Positions 1 to 10,097 of a stretch of 22,643 nucleotides of DNA are shown piece by piece. The DNA is from Kalaharituber pfeilii. Taxonomy: Eukaryota; Ascomycota; Pezizomycetes; Pezizales; Pezizaceae. Below the pieces are notes generated by a model that saw nothing but the letters and a program-made list of their open reading frames with translations, ran no database searches and had not been told where the DNA came from. How positions within the stretch are numbered: position 1 is the stretch's first letter; every line of letters starts with the position of its first letter. The stretch covers positions 1 through 22,643 of the forward strand of contig WHUZ01000226.1 of the NCBI GenBank assembly GCA_015179045.1, written 5' to 3'. The position numbers and the translations under genes were made by a program.

Positions 1-226
1 CATATCAATAGCATGCTTAACGACATCCACCAGGTTACACGCGTCCCCAACAAGCTCAATCATGTCAACAGTGTGCTCAACGACATCTACTAGGTTATAT
101 GCGTTATCAACGAGACTCACTAGGTAACCTGCATTATTAACGAGACATACCAGATGGCCAACATTATAAAGAGGCCTATTAGGTCACCTGCACTACCAAC
201 GAGCCTTATTGGGTCAACTGCATCCC
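1..226. repeat. 30-bp minisatellite, about 7 degenerate units
   Basis: Units begin near 19, 49, 79, 109, 139, 169 and 198, most with AACGA or AACAA, and are 30 bp long except the last two, which are 29 bp. The array runs off the left edge, so its full copy number is unknown. Divergence between units is high, so the array is old. Its GC content is clearly higher than that of the AT-rich sequence beginning near 480. Confidence 0.75.
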
Positions 227-303
227 TGAGGAGTCATTCAGTAGAGTGCGCCCTGTGCGTTGGGGATGCAGTAGTACGATCTCATGGGTTTGTAGCATAC
301 TGA
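1..303 (+). pseudogene. Fragment of a 10-residue tandem-repeat protein, broken by two TAG codons
   Basis: Plus frame 1 is open from the left edge to TGA at 301-303 apart from TAG at 91-93 and 121-123. The translation repeats every 10 residues with the loose pattern N-[DE]-[IT]-x-[Q/*]-V-x-x-[VI]-[LIP], as in NDIHQVTRVP and NKLNHVNSVL. Both TAG codons fall where the first unit has CAG, so each fits one C-to-T change at CpA. The repeat fades after about residue 60 and the rest is unrecognised. The minus strand also gives a 10-residue repeat (for example GDACNLVDVV) but loses frame at the 29-bp units. The family is unknown. A non-coding minisatellite is the alternative. Confidence 0.4.
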
Positions 304-1149
304 GCTGGAGTAGCATGTTGTGGAGTCAAGTTTATGCCCTAATGCCCCAGCGTTGTGGTGCTCATAGCGCTGAGGGTACAAACTTCCTTTCTTCCTGATA
401 ACAGCGAAACAACAGGTGCTTAGGGCACAAACTGTGTATTGTAGCACTAGGTACCGCGTTGTGACGTGACCCATTTTTTGCTGATATTTGCCTTATTACT
501 ATCCTTTTCTTCATATATCTTATCCTCCTTCTCTTCACCTCTTTCTCACTATACTTTGTTTAATATACCATTACTATTACAAATATGAGTCGACCTCTGC
601 ATTGGAGTTGCAGCTTAACAGCTATGGCCATGTGCACCTAACTGTCTCTATAACTATAAGGTATCATCTGAGTCTAAGGTATTTCAGTTTTCCTACAAAA
701 CTACTGCTATATCTGTGACTCAAGGTCAGCATCCTTTAAGCTGCCATCATCAGCTTGTTTACTATGGTAGTCTCCCATACCTTCAGTTAACTTTGCCAAA
801 ATTCCTTCATGACAAGTATGATAATCTTTGTTATAGGCTGTATCATCTTTTTCAATATTGTCTTTATTTCTTTTAGTACTTATGAGAGAGTTTGGTGTAG
901 ATTGTGATGACCTTGAGCATGTTTAGGAGAGTTAAATATGTAGTTCACTTCCATTGGAAGGGTATGGCTTGCTACTCTAGCTGAGAGGTAGTGGTCCTTC
1001 CCTCCTACTCTTATACTATTTATATGAAGGGCCTTCATGCTGATGTTCATCTAGGTTATTATTACTATGCTATAACTCTTCCAATCTCACAGGGTACTAA
1101 GTTACCACATCTGGGTCCTAATTTAATTTGAGATCTGTACAAACTCATA
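304..1149. other. No supported gene; transition from GC-balanced to AT-rich DNA
   Basis: From 304 to about 480 the base composition is balanced. From about 480 it becomes T-rich on the plus strand and then TA-rich. Short open frames exist on both strands, but their translations are dominated by Leu, Tyr, Ser, Phe and Ile, as expected from T-rich sequence, and no family motif is visible. I see no repeat or RNA gene here. Confidence 0.6.
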
Positions 1150-2010
1150 CACTAGAAATAAAACTATCCTGTATTACCTGATTTCTGATATGGCAGCCTA
1201 TGGAGACTAGCATTCGATAGTCCTCTAGAATACTTTCTAGAGTTATTCTATCCTCTACAGAAACAATAGCAATAGCTACACATTTAATATAAAGGTATTA
1301 GATTACATTGACTAGTATATTTTGAATATTAATATATACTTGTTTGCTCGTAAGATGATCTACCTTTGGAAATTTGGCTGATGTACCTAGTAGTAGCTTT
1401 ATACACATAATTAGGGTGTTCTTCACCAGTTATCAACAATCTCTTTTACTCAGCAGTCATTAGTAATAAATTAGTTAAATTACTTATATCATCCCCAAAA
1501 TTATTCTGATGTCTATGTATATTGACTCACTTATCTACTCACAACCTAGTATATAAAGCAATTCTTTCATAAATAACCTTACAAATTACTTCTCAGTGAA
1601 CAGGCAATATATTCTCTCATATTTCCTGAAATGCCTTGTAGTATCCTAAGAACTGTAATCAACAGTAGAAGCTTTAGATATTTCTTAGACTAACATTCCT
1701 CTATACTATACCAATATAGATATCAGATTTAAAAGGAATAAGTTTTAATGAATATTCATTCTGACTAGTTCGTACATTGTTAAGAGCACAAAGGACAGCA
1801 GTAGCAGCAAGTAAGATTGTAACCAATTAGAGAGGCTAGAAATAGCTTTATAGTATAGGATCCTAGCCATAGTGGTCAAGCTTCTCAAATAAGTATTTTT
1901 CTAATATATTAGCTATTTGTGAAAGTACAAAATAAGCTAAATGATCCTATTATAGAGTAAATACGAGGCTAAAATGTAAGTAAACATACTTCAAACTTCA
2001 CTGAAAGATT
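1150..2010 (-). pseudogene. Possible degenerate reading frame, unrecognised
   Basis: One minus-strand frame can be followed for about 280 codons with roughly 16 stops. The stretch around 1300-1640 is the most convincing, with few stops and a balanced amino-acid mix including segments such as NNFGDDISNLTNLLLMTAE and RLLITGEEHPNYVYKATTRY. Overall stop density is only slightly below what such AT-rich sequence gives by chance, and two plus-strand frames can also be read across parts of it. No domain is recognised. It is best treated as a candidate old coding relic that needs a translated search. Confidence 0.22.
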
Positions 2011-2242
2011 AACTATATATGTCTAAGGTTTTATTTATAGCAAATCTGTTGTCTTAGAATAACAATTCAACCTGCACCTTAAGATCCTCTAGATAATTAT
2101 CCATTTAAAGAGAGTAAAGATATGGGACATGCTTACAACAAGTTGCTATAAAATACCCCCGTATTACTATAATTTTCTTGTATAACTAATATTTATTAAT
2201 TATAATATAATAGACCAACCTTATAGAGCTATTAATTGGTAC

Positions 2243-2638
2243 TGAGTCATAGATCGAGTCAGGTGGGTCATGCAGTGCTCACAAGTTTAAGAAGGATACT
2301 GCTTATAGAGGTAAGAGTATAGTTAGTAGAGTATATGTTTTATTGCTTAAAGGACCTAAGCTATAGAGTAGAAAAGACTCTTTATAAACCGGAAAGTGCA
2401 ATACAGAAACAGAGAGATATAGAAGGACTTCCTTAAGCACCGTACCTTTAGCAGGATTGCTATTATCTAAAAAGCATAATTCTTTAAGTACCGATAATTC
2501 TATTATCCAAAAAACGTAATTTCTTAAGCGCCAACAATTCTGTTATCCCAAACTATACTAGTAGGAGATTTCTTAAATCTAGTCGACTTTAGTACAGTTT
2601 TCAGTACAGTTCAAAGTAACCAATTGTGATCCCTGACA
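2243..2638 (-). mobile_element. 3' LTR of chromovirus C (left boundary uncertain)
   Basis: The right edge is well placed. Read on the minus strand, a purine-rich tract (2654-2639) is followed directly by TGTCAGGGATC, a typical LTR start after a polypurine tract. A TATA-like TTTATAAA lies near 2390-2398. The left edge is unclear. I give a TG at 2243, but a TGTC near 2051, which would pair with the GACA end, is an alternative. The element lies on the minus strand like its pol relic at 2655-3690. Confidence 0.45.
2460..2550. repeat. 40-bp direct repeat inside the LTR of element C
   Basis: Two adjacent units of exactly 40 bp (2460-2499 and 2500-2539) each start CTATTATC and contain TTAAG followed by a CC or GC core and AATT. 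A partial third unit starts at 2540, and a shortened relative lies just before the array (about 2429-2447). The differences are mainly transitions. Short direct repeats in the U3 part of an LTR often relate to transcription control, but that role here is inference. Confidence 0.7.
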
Positions 2639-2654
2639 TTAGGTCCTCCTTTTT
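2639..2654 (-). other. Polypurine tract of element C
   Basis: On the minus strand the sequence AAAAAGGAGGACCTAA immediately precedes the LTR start. In LTR retrotransposons this tract primes plus-strand DNA synthesis. Its position between the end of the pol frame and the LTR supports the assignment and the orientation. Confidence 0.6.
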
Positions 2655-3690
2655 GAGGCCAAGTTCTTAGTAGGTATCAAGGGTCCTAGTTTCTAAGGGT
2701 ATTTGAAATGGAAGTTCTAGAGTAGATCATTACAATGAGTAAGCTCTTGAAGTGTATGCCAGTCATCAAGCTACTAGGGGTATCCAGCTCATTTCACTAG
2801 GTATTAAAGGTGCTTCTTGCATAGGCGTAAGTCTAAGATTTGTTCCACCTCCTATTTAAGTTTCCTATCAATCTCGATCGGTTCTGGAAAGTCTTATCAC
2901 TATCCATGAAGGGGATTACAGTAGCAAGGTTCTAGACAAATAATATTAAAGACTGAGTAGAAGTGGGTCATGAGATTTGGGGGTAGTTCCAGCTTATACG
3001 TATAGTGAGAGAGAACTTTGATGATCTTGAAAGGTCTATAACATTTTGCTATAAGCTTTTGGCTAGGTTGTATAGTTTTAATTTGGGTGGAGGCGTTGAG
3101 ATAGACTTGGTCTCCCTCTTGGTATCTTAGAGGTTCTTGATAGTGATGGTTGTAATATTTCTTGTATCATTCCTGAGCATCTCTGATGGTTTCTTGGAGG
3201 TATCGATGGTTGTTCTGAAGCTCCTGGGATAGATCTTGAGCTAGGGAGTTGATTACAGCTTGCCCTGGTGTAGTACCAAAACGTGGATAGAATCCTTGGA
3301 GTGCATAGAAGGGGGACATTTTGGTGGTATCCAATTAGTGATTGTTGTATACAAATTTGGCCATAGAAAGCTTGGAGGCCCAATTGTCTTATTGATACTT
3401 GATGTAGTGTCTGAGGTACTCCTCCACAAAACTATTGACTTATTCTATTTGTCCATCGGTCTGAGAGTGGAAGGCTATAAAGTATTTTAGCTTGATTCCT
3501 AGATAGTTGTAGAGGGTGTTTCAGAAACAGTTCTTAAATATTGAGGCATAGTCTATAATAATTTCTTGAGGTAGGCCATGGAGTCTTACTATATTTTAGA
3601 GAAACTTTAGTTGAGCTAGCTCCTCTGTATTGTCACTTTTCGTTGCTGGGAAAAGACTTTAGTTTATGCATAGCTATCTTTAGATTGAAA
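2655..3690 (-). pseudogene. pol: Ty3/Gypsy chromovirus C: 3' pol relic (integrase and chromodomain)
   Basis: One minus-strand frame, read from 3690 down to 2655, gives the integrase part of a Gypsy polyprotein. It contains LFPATKSDNTEELAQ, then HGLPQEIIIDYASIF with the second catalytic Asp, FHSQTDGQIE with the catalytic Glu, and AKFVYNN. Next come the C-terminal integrase module (YQEGDQVYLNAS, CYRPFKIIKV) and a chromodomain at about 2699-2850 (EVEQILDLR, YLVK*AGYP, LQELTHCNDLL). More than ten in-frame TAA, TAG or TGA codons sit where Gln, Arg or Trp is expected, and no frameshift was needed. The chromodomain Trp is lost (TGA). Similarity ends near 3690, before the first catalytic Asp, so protease, RT, RNase H and part of integrase are absent. 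The copy is 5'-truncated or interrupted. Confidence 0.88.
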
Positions 3691-4395
3691 AGGCTGCATA
3701 TTACTATAGTGCTTTTTGCATCATCAGACAACAGTGTTGCAGAAGTTCCCAAAAGAAAATTGCTCTTTGTAGTCTAAAGAAATATATATATGCTTGAGAA
3801 AAAATCATATACCAAATGGCAATCATCTAATATAATTGCATTTATGAAACTTTGCTTAGTTCTATCTCACTAAGGCTACCATAAGCCTGCAAAATAATTG
3901 TTTTGCCTCATAACATCATAATTCTACTTTTGACACTAATAGTAATATCAGATTCCTTTCCGACCAAATCACATATTATAGCATACATGTAGAATATGGA
4001 GATGAGAGCTCTATGCTTACACACATTAGCTTTCATGAGTAAGCAAGCAGTATACAGTCATCTATATGTAATTATCAGAACTAAATAATTTTTCCTTGCA
4101 ATTCTAGAATTAGCATAATATATCAGCCTTAATAGTGCTGCCAATGCAATCTATATTTATAAGATATTAGTATAAAATCTATCCTATTACAGCTAGAGTA
4201 AAGTCTACCTTTCTCAAACCTAATGAACTTACAAGCAGGACCACAGCTTTATTTTGTATTATTGAATAATAAATAAATAGTATAGACCGAATTTGGTCTT
4301 TCTGCAACTATATACTATGAAGCGCAGATATATTGTGAAAATAATACTACCTAACCTCAATAGGGAGATCATTGCTATGATTTTCATTAAGAGTC
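3691..4395. other. No supported gene
   Basis: This is TA-rich sequence between the truncated end of element C and the relic gene at 4396-6029. I could not follow a family motif in any frame. It may include untranslated or more decayed sequence of the neighbouring relic, because the minus-strand frame of that gene stops at 4396. Confidence 0.5.
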
Positions 4396-4886
4396 TTAAC
4401 TATTTAAAGAGCCCACCACTATATCAGTCTTTAGATTATAAGTTTTTTTCCTAGCAATCCCTTCAAGCCTATTATATAAAAGTATATGCAGAAAGCTTAT
4501 AGCTTCTAAAGAGTATGTATGTCCATGACTATATAGAGCCATTAGTAAGGCTGGGACAAATTCCTCTTCCCAACAAGCTACTATAGTTAATTGTTTTCGA
4601 TAGTAGATATCAAATATCTTATTGAATGGTAGAGATACTCTATTATTCTCTTGTAGGGTACTGTTCTATTTCTGATAAAGATCTTCTAGTGCTCATAACC
4701 TATTGACTGTAGACTTCCTTTTTACTGACTCTAGTATAAATGACTCTATCTCTAGTATTGATTGTACTGAAGTATTAAGATTAGCTATAATGTTTGATAT
4801 TACCTCCTCAACTTCTAGTTCCTCAATTTCGTCTGTCTGGCCATTCTTATAAGTCATACTGCCTTCTTCGGTAAGTTTGTATCTTT

Positions 4887-4944
4887 CTGATTAATTAATT
4901 CAAAAACTAGAAAATATGCTTGCTATTTCCTGATACATACTAAC
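4887..4944 (-). other. Candidate 58-nt spliceosomal intron
   Basis: On the minus strand it starts GTTAGTATGT and ends TTAATTAATCAG, with a branch-like AATTAAT near the 3' end. The length is typical of filamentous fungal introns. Removing it joins the two open stretches of the unrecognised relic gene in the same phase (phase 1). Confidence 0.4.
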
Positions 4945-5914
4945 CTTTATTTCAATTTGCCGATCTTTACCTGTATAGGAATGGACTATGTTTAGAGTTT
5001 AGTTTCATAAAGCCGGCCCTTCCACTACATATTGCTCATCATATTTTAAACAAGTCTATGATCAAAATGGAGGTAATATACTAGTTGGTTTTTAACTCTA
5101 CCTGTCTTTATATGATTTGGATGATGCTGTTTGATATAGTAGCTTTTAGTAGATACCTTCCTTGCTTTTCATTTCTGGTAGTTACAACTACTATCTACTT
5201 GGACAGATCACCAAGCTAGATTCTCTTTAGTACAAGATTGGTAATTGCCTCACTACTAGCTTGGTGTTTGTTTTTTGCCTATGTATTAGATGATGGGCTT
5301 TGATCAATCAACTCTACCTCCTCCATAGCTTCATACCTAGGAGGAACCTGAATCAGCTACTGGTATTGCTTTCCTATTTGTCCTATATTATTGTTAAACT
5401 AGATTTATAATTAACCACTTTTGCATTATTGTTCATACTCTCATAAAGTTTATATTCTTGACTATTATTACTTACAAATGATTCAACCTTCCTATAGTTA
5501 GTATAAGGTCTTGCTCTTACCACTCATCAGCTCCTGTTCACTTTGGTAGACATAACTCTTTTTTCTACTATTTTTTGGATTGACTTTACTCTGCAAATCC
5601 TAGCTCATTATATAAGTATCTACCTTACGAATACGACTGCTATTTCCTCTCTAGTTAAGTCATCTACTGCTTTCACATACTGAAATTTTTCTGGAAATTC
5701 TTTGATGAATTCCTTACAGTACTTTACCTAATATTCCTTATTTTTTCTAGGGCCCTGTATCAATTTTGGGTGCCTCAGCTTAGTTAGCATCCAATCATTG
5801 ATTTTCTCTATCTAAGTATTCTAGGCCTTTGTCTTGACCTATATTCTAGTCTGCTCTTTGAAGATTTCTTTTGAAATATTATATTGCTTCATCTTTTAGG
5901 TACAAATTAAGTAC

Positions 5915-5955
5915 CTGAAACAGATTAGTCCTTGAGTTTCGGATTTCAAACTCAC
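5915..5955 (-). other. Candidate 41-nt spliceosomal intron
   Basis: It starts GTGAGT and ends ACTAATCTGTTTCAG on the minus strand, giving a consensus donor, a CTAAT branch site and a pyrimidine-rich acceptor. It would link a short upstream exon (5956-6029) in frame to the main exon. At 41 nt it is short even for fungi, so it is less certain than the downstream intron. Confidence 0.3.
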
Positions 5956-6114
5956 CTAATATATAATTCTATCAGGCAATGAATGTGGCCTAAACTAGTA
6001 TACAAGTAATCAAGATTTGATGAAATCCCTCAGCTTTTTTATTTTAAGTAATTATCTTATGTTAATAGAAGGTTGAATAAACTAATAGCAACTGTCCTAT
6101 ATATTCTACTATAA

Positions 6115-6890
6115 TACTGACAAATATACTGCAGACTCTAGAAACCCTTACAAAGTGGAGTTCTGTCTACTTTATAAAATCAGACATAGTCTATAAGTAT
6201 ACTCAAGTCTTTGTTTATCTCTGACTTGTTCAATTCATTATTAAAACTCAAATGACAGCTATCCAATGGATGTAAACCTCCTATCTACAATACTGGCAAC
6301 TATCTGTAAATCATATATACTATTACAATATAGTACATTACTTAGAAGATGTATGCAATAAAGGTAAACTCTAAGCACAACAGGTGGAGAATTAGTTAGG
6401 ATACTACTAGTATATTAAACACAGAATTACTTGACCACTGTTGAAAAGAATGGATTTATTATTCGAAAGATATAAAGAGATCAGATTGCAAATTTTCTCA
6501 AAGATCTTCTAGAACTTTTCACAATATTATCACCAAACTCAACTACAGAAATTAATTACTAATCAAAAAAGAAATAGTATAACATTTGACTATTGAATGT
6601 AGAGCTAAGCTTAGATTGGTTAATCTCTACTCTGAATTGCTATTGTATATTTCTGACTATAAATTTAGCATCCTATATAGCTAGTTATAAGACTACTATA
6701 TATCTATCTTATTGAATAGTGAATAAGATACCAATCAGACTTTAGAATATAGATTGGACTAATAGCGAGGATGCGAAGTTAAGGGGCTCTGGCATGATAA
6801 CTAGGACTTTAGATTAACACCCTTACGATAGAGCTAGTATGGGTCAAAAGCGAGCCAGACTGGCTGAGAAAATTGTGTTTTTTCAGTTAA
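6115..6890 (+). pseudogene. Possible degenerate reading frame, unrecognised
   Basis: Plus frame 2 gives about 260 codons with roughly 14 stops, many at positions that could have been Gln or Trp codons. The last part (about 6750-6890) keeps several CpG sites and reads as a charged segment, SEDAKLRGSGMITRTLD then DRASMGQKRARLAEKIVF, which is less decayed than its surroundings. Plus frame 1 is nearly as open over part of the region, so the call is weak. No family is recognised. Confidence 0.22.
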
Positions 6891-6980
6891 TATAGTTTTA
6901 ATAAATTTATAGAAAAAAATCAATTATACATACGTAGAAATTGGGTGAAAAAAATTAATTGTATATATATACAAACTTTA

Positions 6981-7041
6981 TCTCTTAGGCCAGTAAGATA
7001 CCATCCCACTTGTATTAGTATTTCTAGATAGTCTAACTATA
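6981..7041 (+). repeat. Left terminal inverted repeat (61 bp)
   Basis: It pairs with 7617-7677. It contains GATACCATCCCACTTG, against GATACTATCCCACTTG in the other arm, and similarity ends sharply after AGTCTAACTATA. Confidence 0.88.
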
Positions 7042-7616
7042 TATGGATATTGCTATTTTTATATATACTTTAACTTTGTAATTTTAGCAAATATATTAAA
7101 TATATCACTTTCTAGCAAACTTTATATATAAATCAAGTCTGAGCCTGGCACTGCATATACCACCTCTTAAGCTTAAGATTCTTACTAATATATATAAAGC
7201 AATGCATATAAGAACTACCAATCACTACTGCAACCTTAGTAGCTTGCTGCTTTTGATGGCCTTCTTTAATTAGAGCTAAAAAGAGCTCTAGCTAAAAGTC
7301 AGTATACCTTAAACTACAAGGAAAATGGAGCTGATAAAGTAGACATCTATTGACCTTAGTAGTGTCTAATAACTATCAGAATAATAGCAAACTAGTTCTA
7401 CTAAAATAGTATATTTACTAGATATTTTTATTATATGATTGAGACTATATGTGAGCCTAAGAAGTGGGGGTGTTCTGCCCACCCAGTAGGCAGCTCAAGC
7501 ATAGCCTAAGTTTTGAGTTCAAACTATAGGGTAACTAGCTACTTCTATTTTTTGCATTATATAGTATTATTTTTGCATTGCATAGCATCATTTTTATAGT
7601 ACTTAGTACTATTAAT

Positions 7617-7677
7617 TATAGTTAGACTGCCTAGAAATACTAAAGCAAGTGGGATAGTATCTTGCTGGCCCAAGAGA
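7617..7677 (-). repeat. Right terminal inverted repeat (61 bp)
   Basis: Reverse-complement partner of 6981-7041. Its copy keeps more C and G at the differing positions (for example GGGCCAG and CTAGGCAG), suggesting that the left arm has lost more C:G pairs. Confidence 0.88.
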
Positions 7678-7679
7678 TA

Positions 7680-8846
7680 CCACATGAGAACTCTATACCA
7701 TATGAGAATACTACTACCCATTTAGCTATAGCACTAGAGAATGTACTTATAATCAAGAAAATGCTTGATCTACTCCATTCTGATGGGTCCTATTAGCAAA
7801 TATTTAGATAGTATTATGGATATATAGAAGTATAAGAACAAGTATAAAGATAAGTACAATCAGTATAAAGGTATATATGATTGATATTAATTAAAGTAAA
7901 TAAATATTTTTCATATCAAGAGAGCTAGACAGAACCTCTGCTAATTCCCCTATCCTTATTATTCAGGCATCTAATGAAATTGTATCCTAAATTCACAGAG
8001 CCAGCTCTATATTTTACCTGCTTTACCAATTTAAGCTTAGTTAGTAGGTTTGAAGTCAAGCTGGCTTTGAATCACATCCTCTCAAATGATTCTAATCTCA
8101 TTATTACTCCACTCTTTCCTACTGAATAAGCTGCACTAACCTGGAATGGAAATAGCTGAATAAACAAAACCAACTAGTGGCTTCAAGTATACAAACTAGC
8201 TAACTAATAATAGGAATACTCTTAATTTTCTGTCCCTCTATACCCTCTATTCATTGACTTGATCTTATAAAAGTACTAAAGTTTTATTTTACTAGTTCTC
8301 TAGTCATAGATTAGTACTTTGCTAGTCTCACATGGTAGAGCATGACTACTATTATAGGTAGTATTATTACCTAAACTATTCTAACATGATTTGAAATTAT
8401 TTTGAGTCAACTATATGGTAAGTTATTAGTGTAACCAGCTTAGGCTAGTTGTAAATTTCTTTCAATTTTAGGATGGGAACTGATAGTCTTTAAAATAGTA
8501 GTAGTTACAGGTGACAAATCTATTATTATAATCTACTTACTTGCCATAATTCTACATATTCTCTACAGATTATAGTTTGTGCTGCTGTCATGGTATTATA
8601 TACAATTGGAAATAGAGTCTTTATTTTATCAAATATATATTCTCAGTACTGATCTATATGATCATAATTTATAATAAAAATACTACTCCTATATATCCTA
8701 GCTCTAGACTACCCCTACTCCTACCTTTGGGATGACTTACTTACTTTATACTTTTTATATTTAAATACTATAATATGAGAATTATTTATTATTTTTATAG
8801 GTATAGTAGTATAATAAGGGTTAAAGAGTCAGATGGGAAAGAAGGG
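7680..8846. other. No confident gene; one candidate intron
   Basis: This is TA-rich sequence with several moderately open plus-strand frames but no recognisable motif. A near-consensus 54-nt intron is visible on the plus strand at 8418-8471 (starts GTAAGT, ends TTTCAATTTTAG), which hints at an old spliced gene in this direction. The coding frame around it could not be settled. Confidence 0.35.
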
Positions 8847-9358
8847 AAAAGCTGCCTCCTCATTCAGGATTTTAATAAAAGTAAGTATGGTTGCTATGCG
8901 AGCTGCAAATCTTAAAAACCTTCACAACAATGGTTAAGTTTGTTTATTTCCATTATAACCTGAATTCATTGTTACTTATATGAATCCATTTGATTAGAGT
9001 CCTATATCTAAGGAAATAACAAAGCAAAACCCTAAAGAAAAGTAACTTTTATATTTTGGATTTTGGTAAAAGTAAAAGCTTAGCAACAATAGTTTAGTTT
9101 ATTTATTTCTATTATAATCAGAATCCATTATTACTTATATGAATCTATTTGAATACGGTCTTATATTCAAGAAAACAATGGAGTAAAATACCTAGGGAAA
9201 AGCTACTTCTATAGTTGGATTTTAGTAAAAGTAAAAGCTTAGTAATAATAGTTGAGTTTGTTTATTTCTATTACAACCTGAATCTATCATTACTTATATG
9301 AATCTATTTGAATAGGGTTCTGTATCTAAGAAAACAATGGAGCAAAACTCCTAAAGAA

Positions 9359-10097
9359 TGTTACAGCTAAGATGGAAACTTACCTACTACTATGGTAAGG
9401 GGTAAGGGTTCCATTACTAATTAGCTGCCATGGCTAAAGGTAAAGACTTACCCGCTAAGGGGAAAATGCTAACTCTGCAATTGAACATAAGACTAATGCT
9501 AATTGACTAGACTGATCACCTATTAGGCTTGGCTGTTGATTCTCACATCATTTAGATAGAGTAGTACTACAGAAGGGTGTGTCATCTGGAATGCAGCTTG
9601 ATGTATATACTCGAATTATAGAAGCTTAATTAATATATGTACATGTATTAATACATTCGTTATCTTTGTCTTGTACTATTTTTGCATGTTCTTATTATGT
9701 GTACCTATTACTACCAGTATTGGCATTGATAAGGAATCGCTATACAGCCAGCCAATTATTCATTTGTTGACTCCTCATATATAGCTGCGCTGAAGTCTAT
9801 ATAAGCGCTGGCTGGTAATAGTATAGTTAGAAGAATCAAGACATAAGCAGTGCCCTAAGTTTCTCTATAACTCTGAACCTATCATTCCCTTAATATGCTC
9901 ATAAATCACTCCGCTCTGCTGCATGCCTTATGCTGAGTAGCTGCCCTTCTGGTCTACCATATACACCTCCATAGCCATTCTGACCTGCTGTATTCATACT
10001 TCTGGAATGATACTGGCATCACCGTTTTCCCTACCATAGCCATAACATCCAATGCCATCCAGCACCCACCAGAGCTAGAGCCCTCATGCCCATAACA
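9359..10097 (+). mobile_element. Solo LTR of a Ty3/Gypsy-type element
   Basis: The 739-bp insert starts TGTTACAGC and ends CCCATAACA, giving the TGTTA...TAACA termini of fungal Gypsy LTRs. It interrupts the tandem array exactly between copies 3 and 4. The flanking 5-mers are AAGAA (9354-9358) and GGGAA (10098-10102), which fit a 5-bp target duplication with two transitions. It has a TATA box and a stretch, GTGCCCTAAGTTTCTCT, matched closely by the LTR of element A, plus a shared ATGGCTAAAGGTAAAGAC-like block. It therefore belongs to the same or a sister family. No internal region is present, consistent with LTR-LTR recombination. The plus strand is the likely transcription direction. Confidence 0.8.
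9798..9805 (+). promoter_or_regulatory. TATA box of the solo LTR
   Basis: TATATAAG sits near the middle of the LTR, preceded by a GC-balanced stretch. A conserved CCCTAAGTTTC block about 50 bases downstream is shared with element A's LTR. This is the expected position of an LTR promoter, at the U3/R transition. Confidence 0.5.

Larger units (their letters stand above)
4396..6029 (-). pseudogene. Unrecognised intron-containing relic gene
   Basis: A minus-strand frame runs from about 6029 to TAA at 4396-4398 and stays in phase if two short introns are removed (5915-5955 and 4887-4944). The last exon has about 160 codons with only two internal stops, roughly a sixth of what this AT-rich sequence gives by chance. 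The middle exon has about 19 stops in 320 codons, most of them TAG. Its translation is rich in Lys, Glu, Asp and Arg, unlike the neighbourhood: IEKINDWMLTKLRHPKLIQG, YCKEFIKEFPEKFQYVKAVD, DDLTREEIAVVFVR. The last exon has an acidic stretch (QTDEIEELEVEEV) and a less charged, aliphatic and aromatic C-terminus. A Met codon is at 5892. I do not recognise a family. It could be a captured host gene or an accessory transposon gene. Confidence 0.4.
6981..7677. mobile_element. 697-bp non-autonomous DNA transposon with 61-bp terminal inverted repeats
   Basis: The first 61 bases (6981-7041) match the reverse complement of the last 61 (7617-7677) at 54 positions. Six of the seven differences are transitions. 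The ends read TCTCTT[AG]GGCCAG. A TA dinucleotide flanks both sides (6979-6980 and 7678-7679), which suits the TA target duplication of Tc1/mariner and pogo elements. The interior is too short for a transposase and shows no coding motif, so a MITE-like element mobilised in trans is the simplest reading. Superfamily assignment rests only on the TA flank, which can occur by chance in TA-rich DNA. Confidence 0.82.

Noticed and set aside
238..474. 78-codon minus-strand open frame near the minisatellite
   Set aside because: It is not in frame with either reading of the 10-residue repeat and has no recognisable domain.
488..718. 76-codon plus-strand open frame
   Set aside because: The peptide is dominated by Tyr, Leu, Ser and Ile from T-rich sequence, with no motif.
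901..2160. Long plus-strand frame 1 reading as a possible gene
   Set aside because: About 33 stops in 420 codons is the rate expected by chance in this composition. Other frames, including the minus-strand one listed, read as well or better.
3078..3383. 101-codon minus-strand frame over element C
   Set aside because: It is a shadow: the integrase motifs read in a neighbouring frame with stops.
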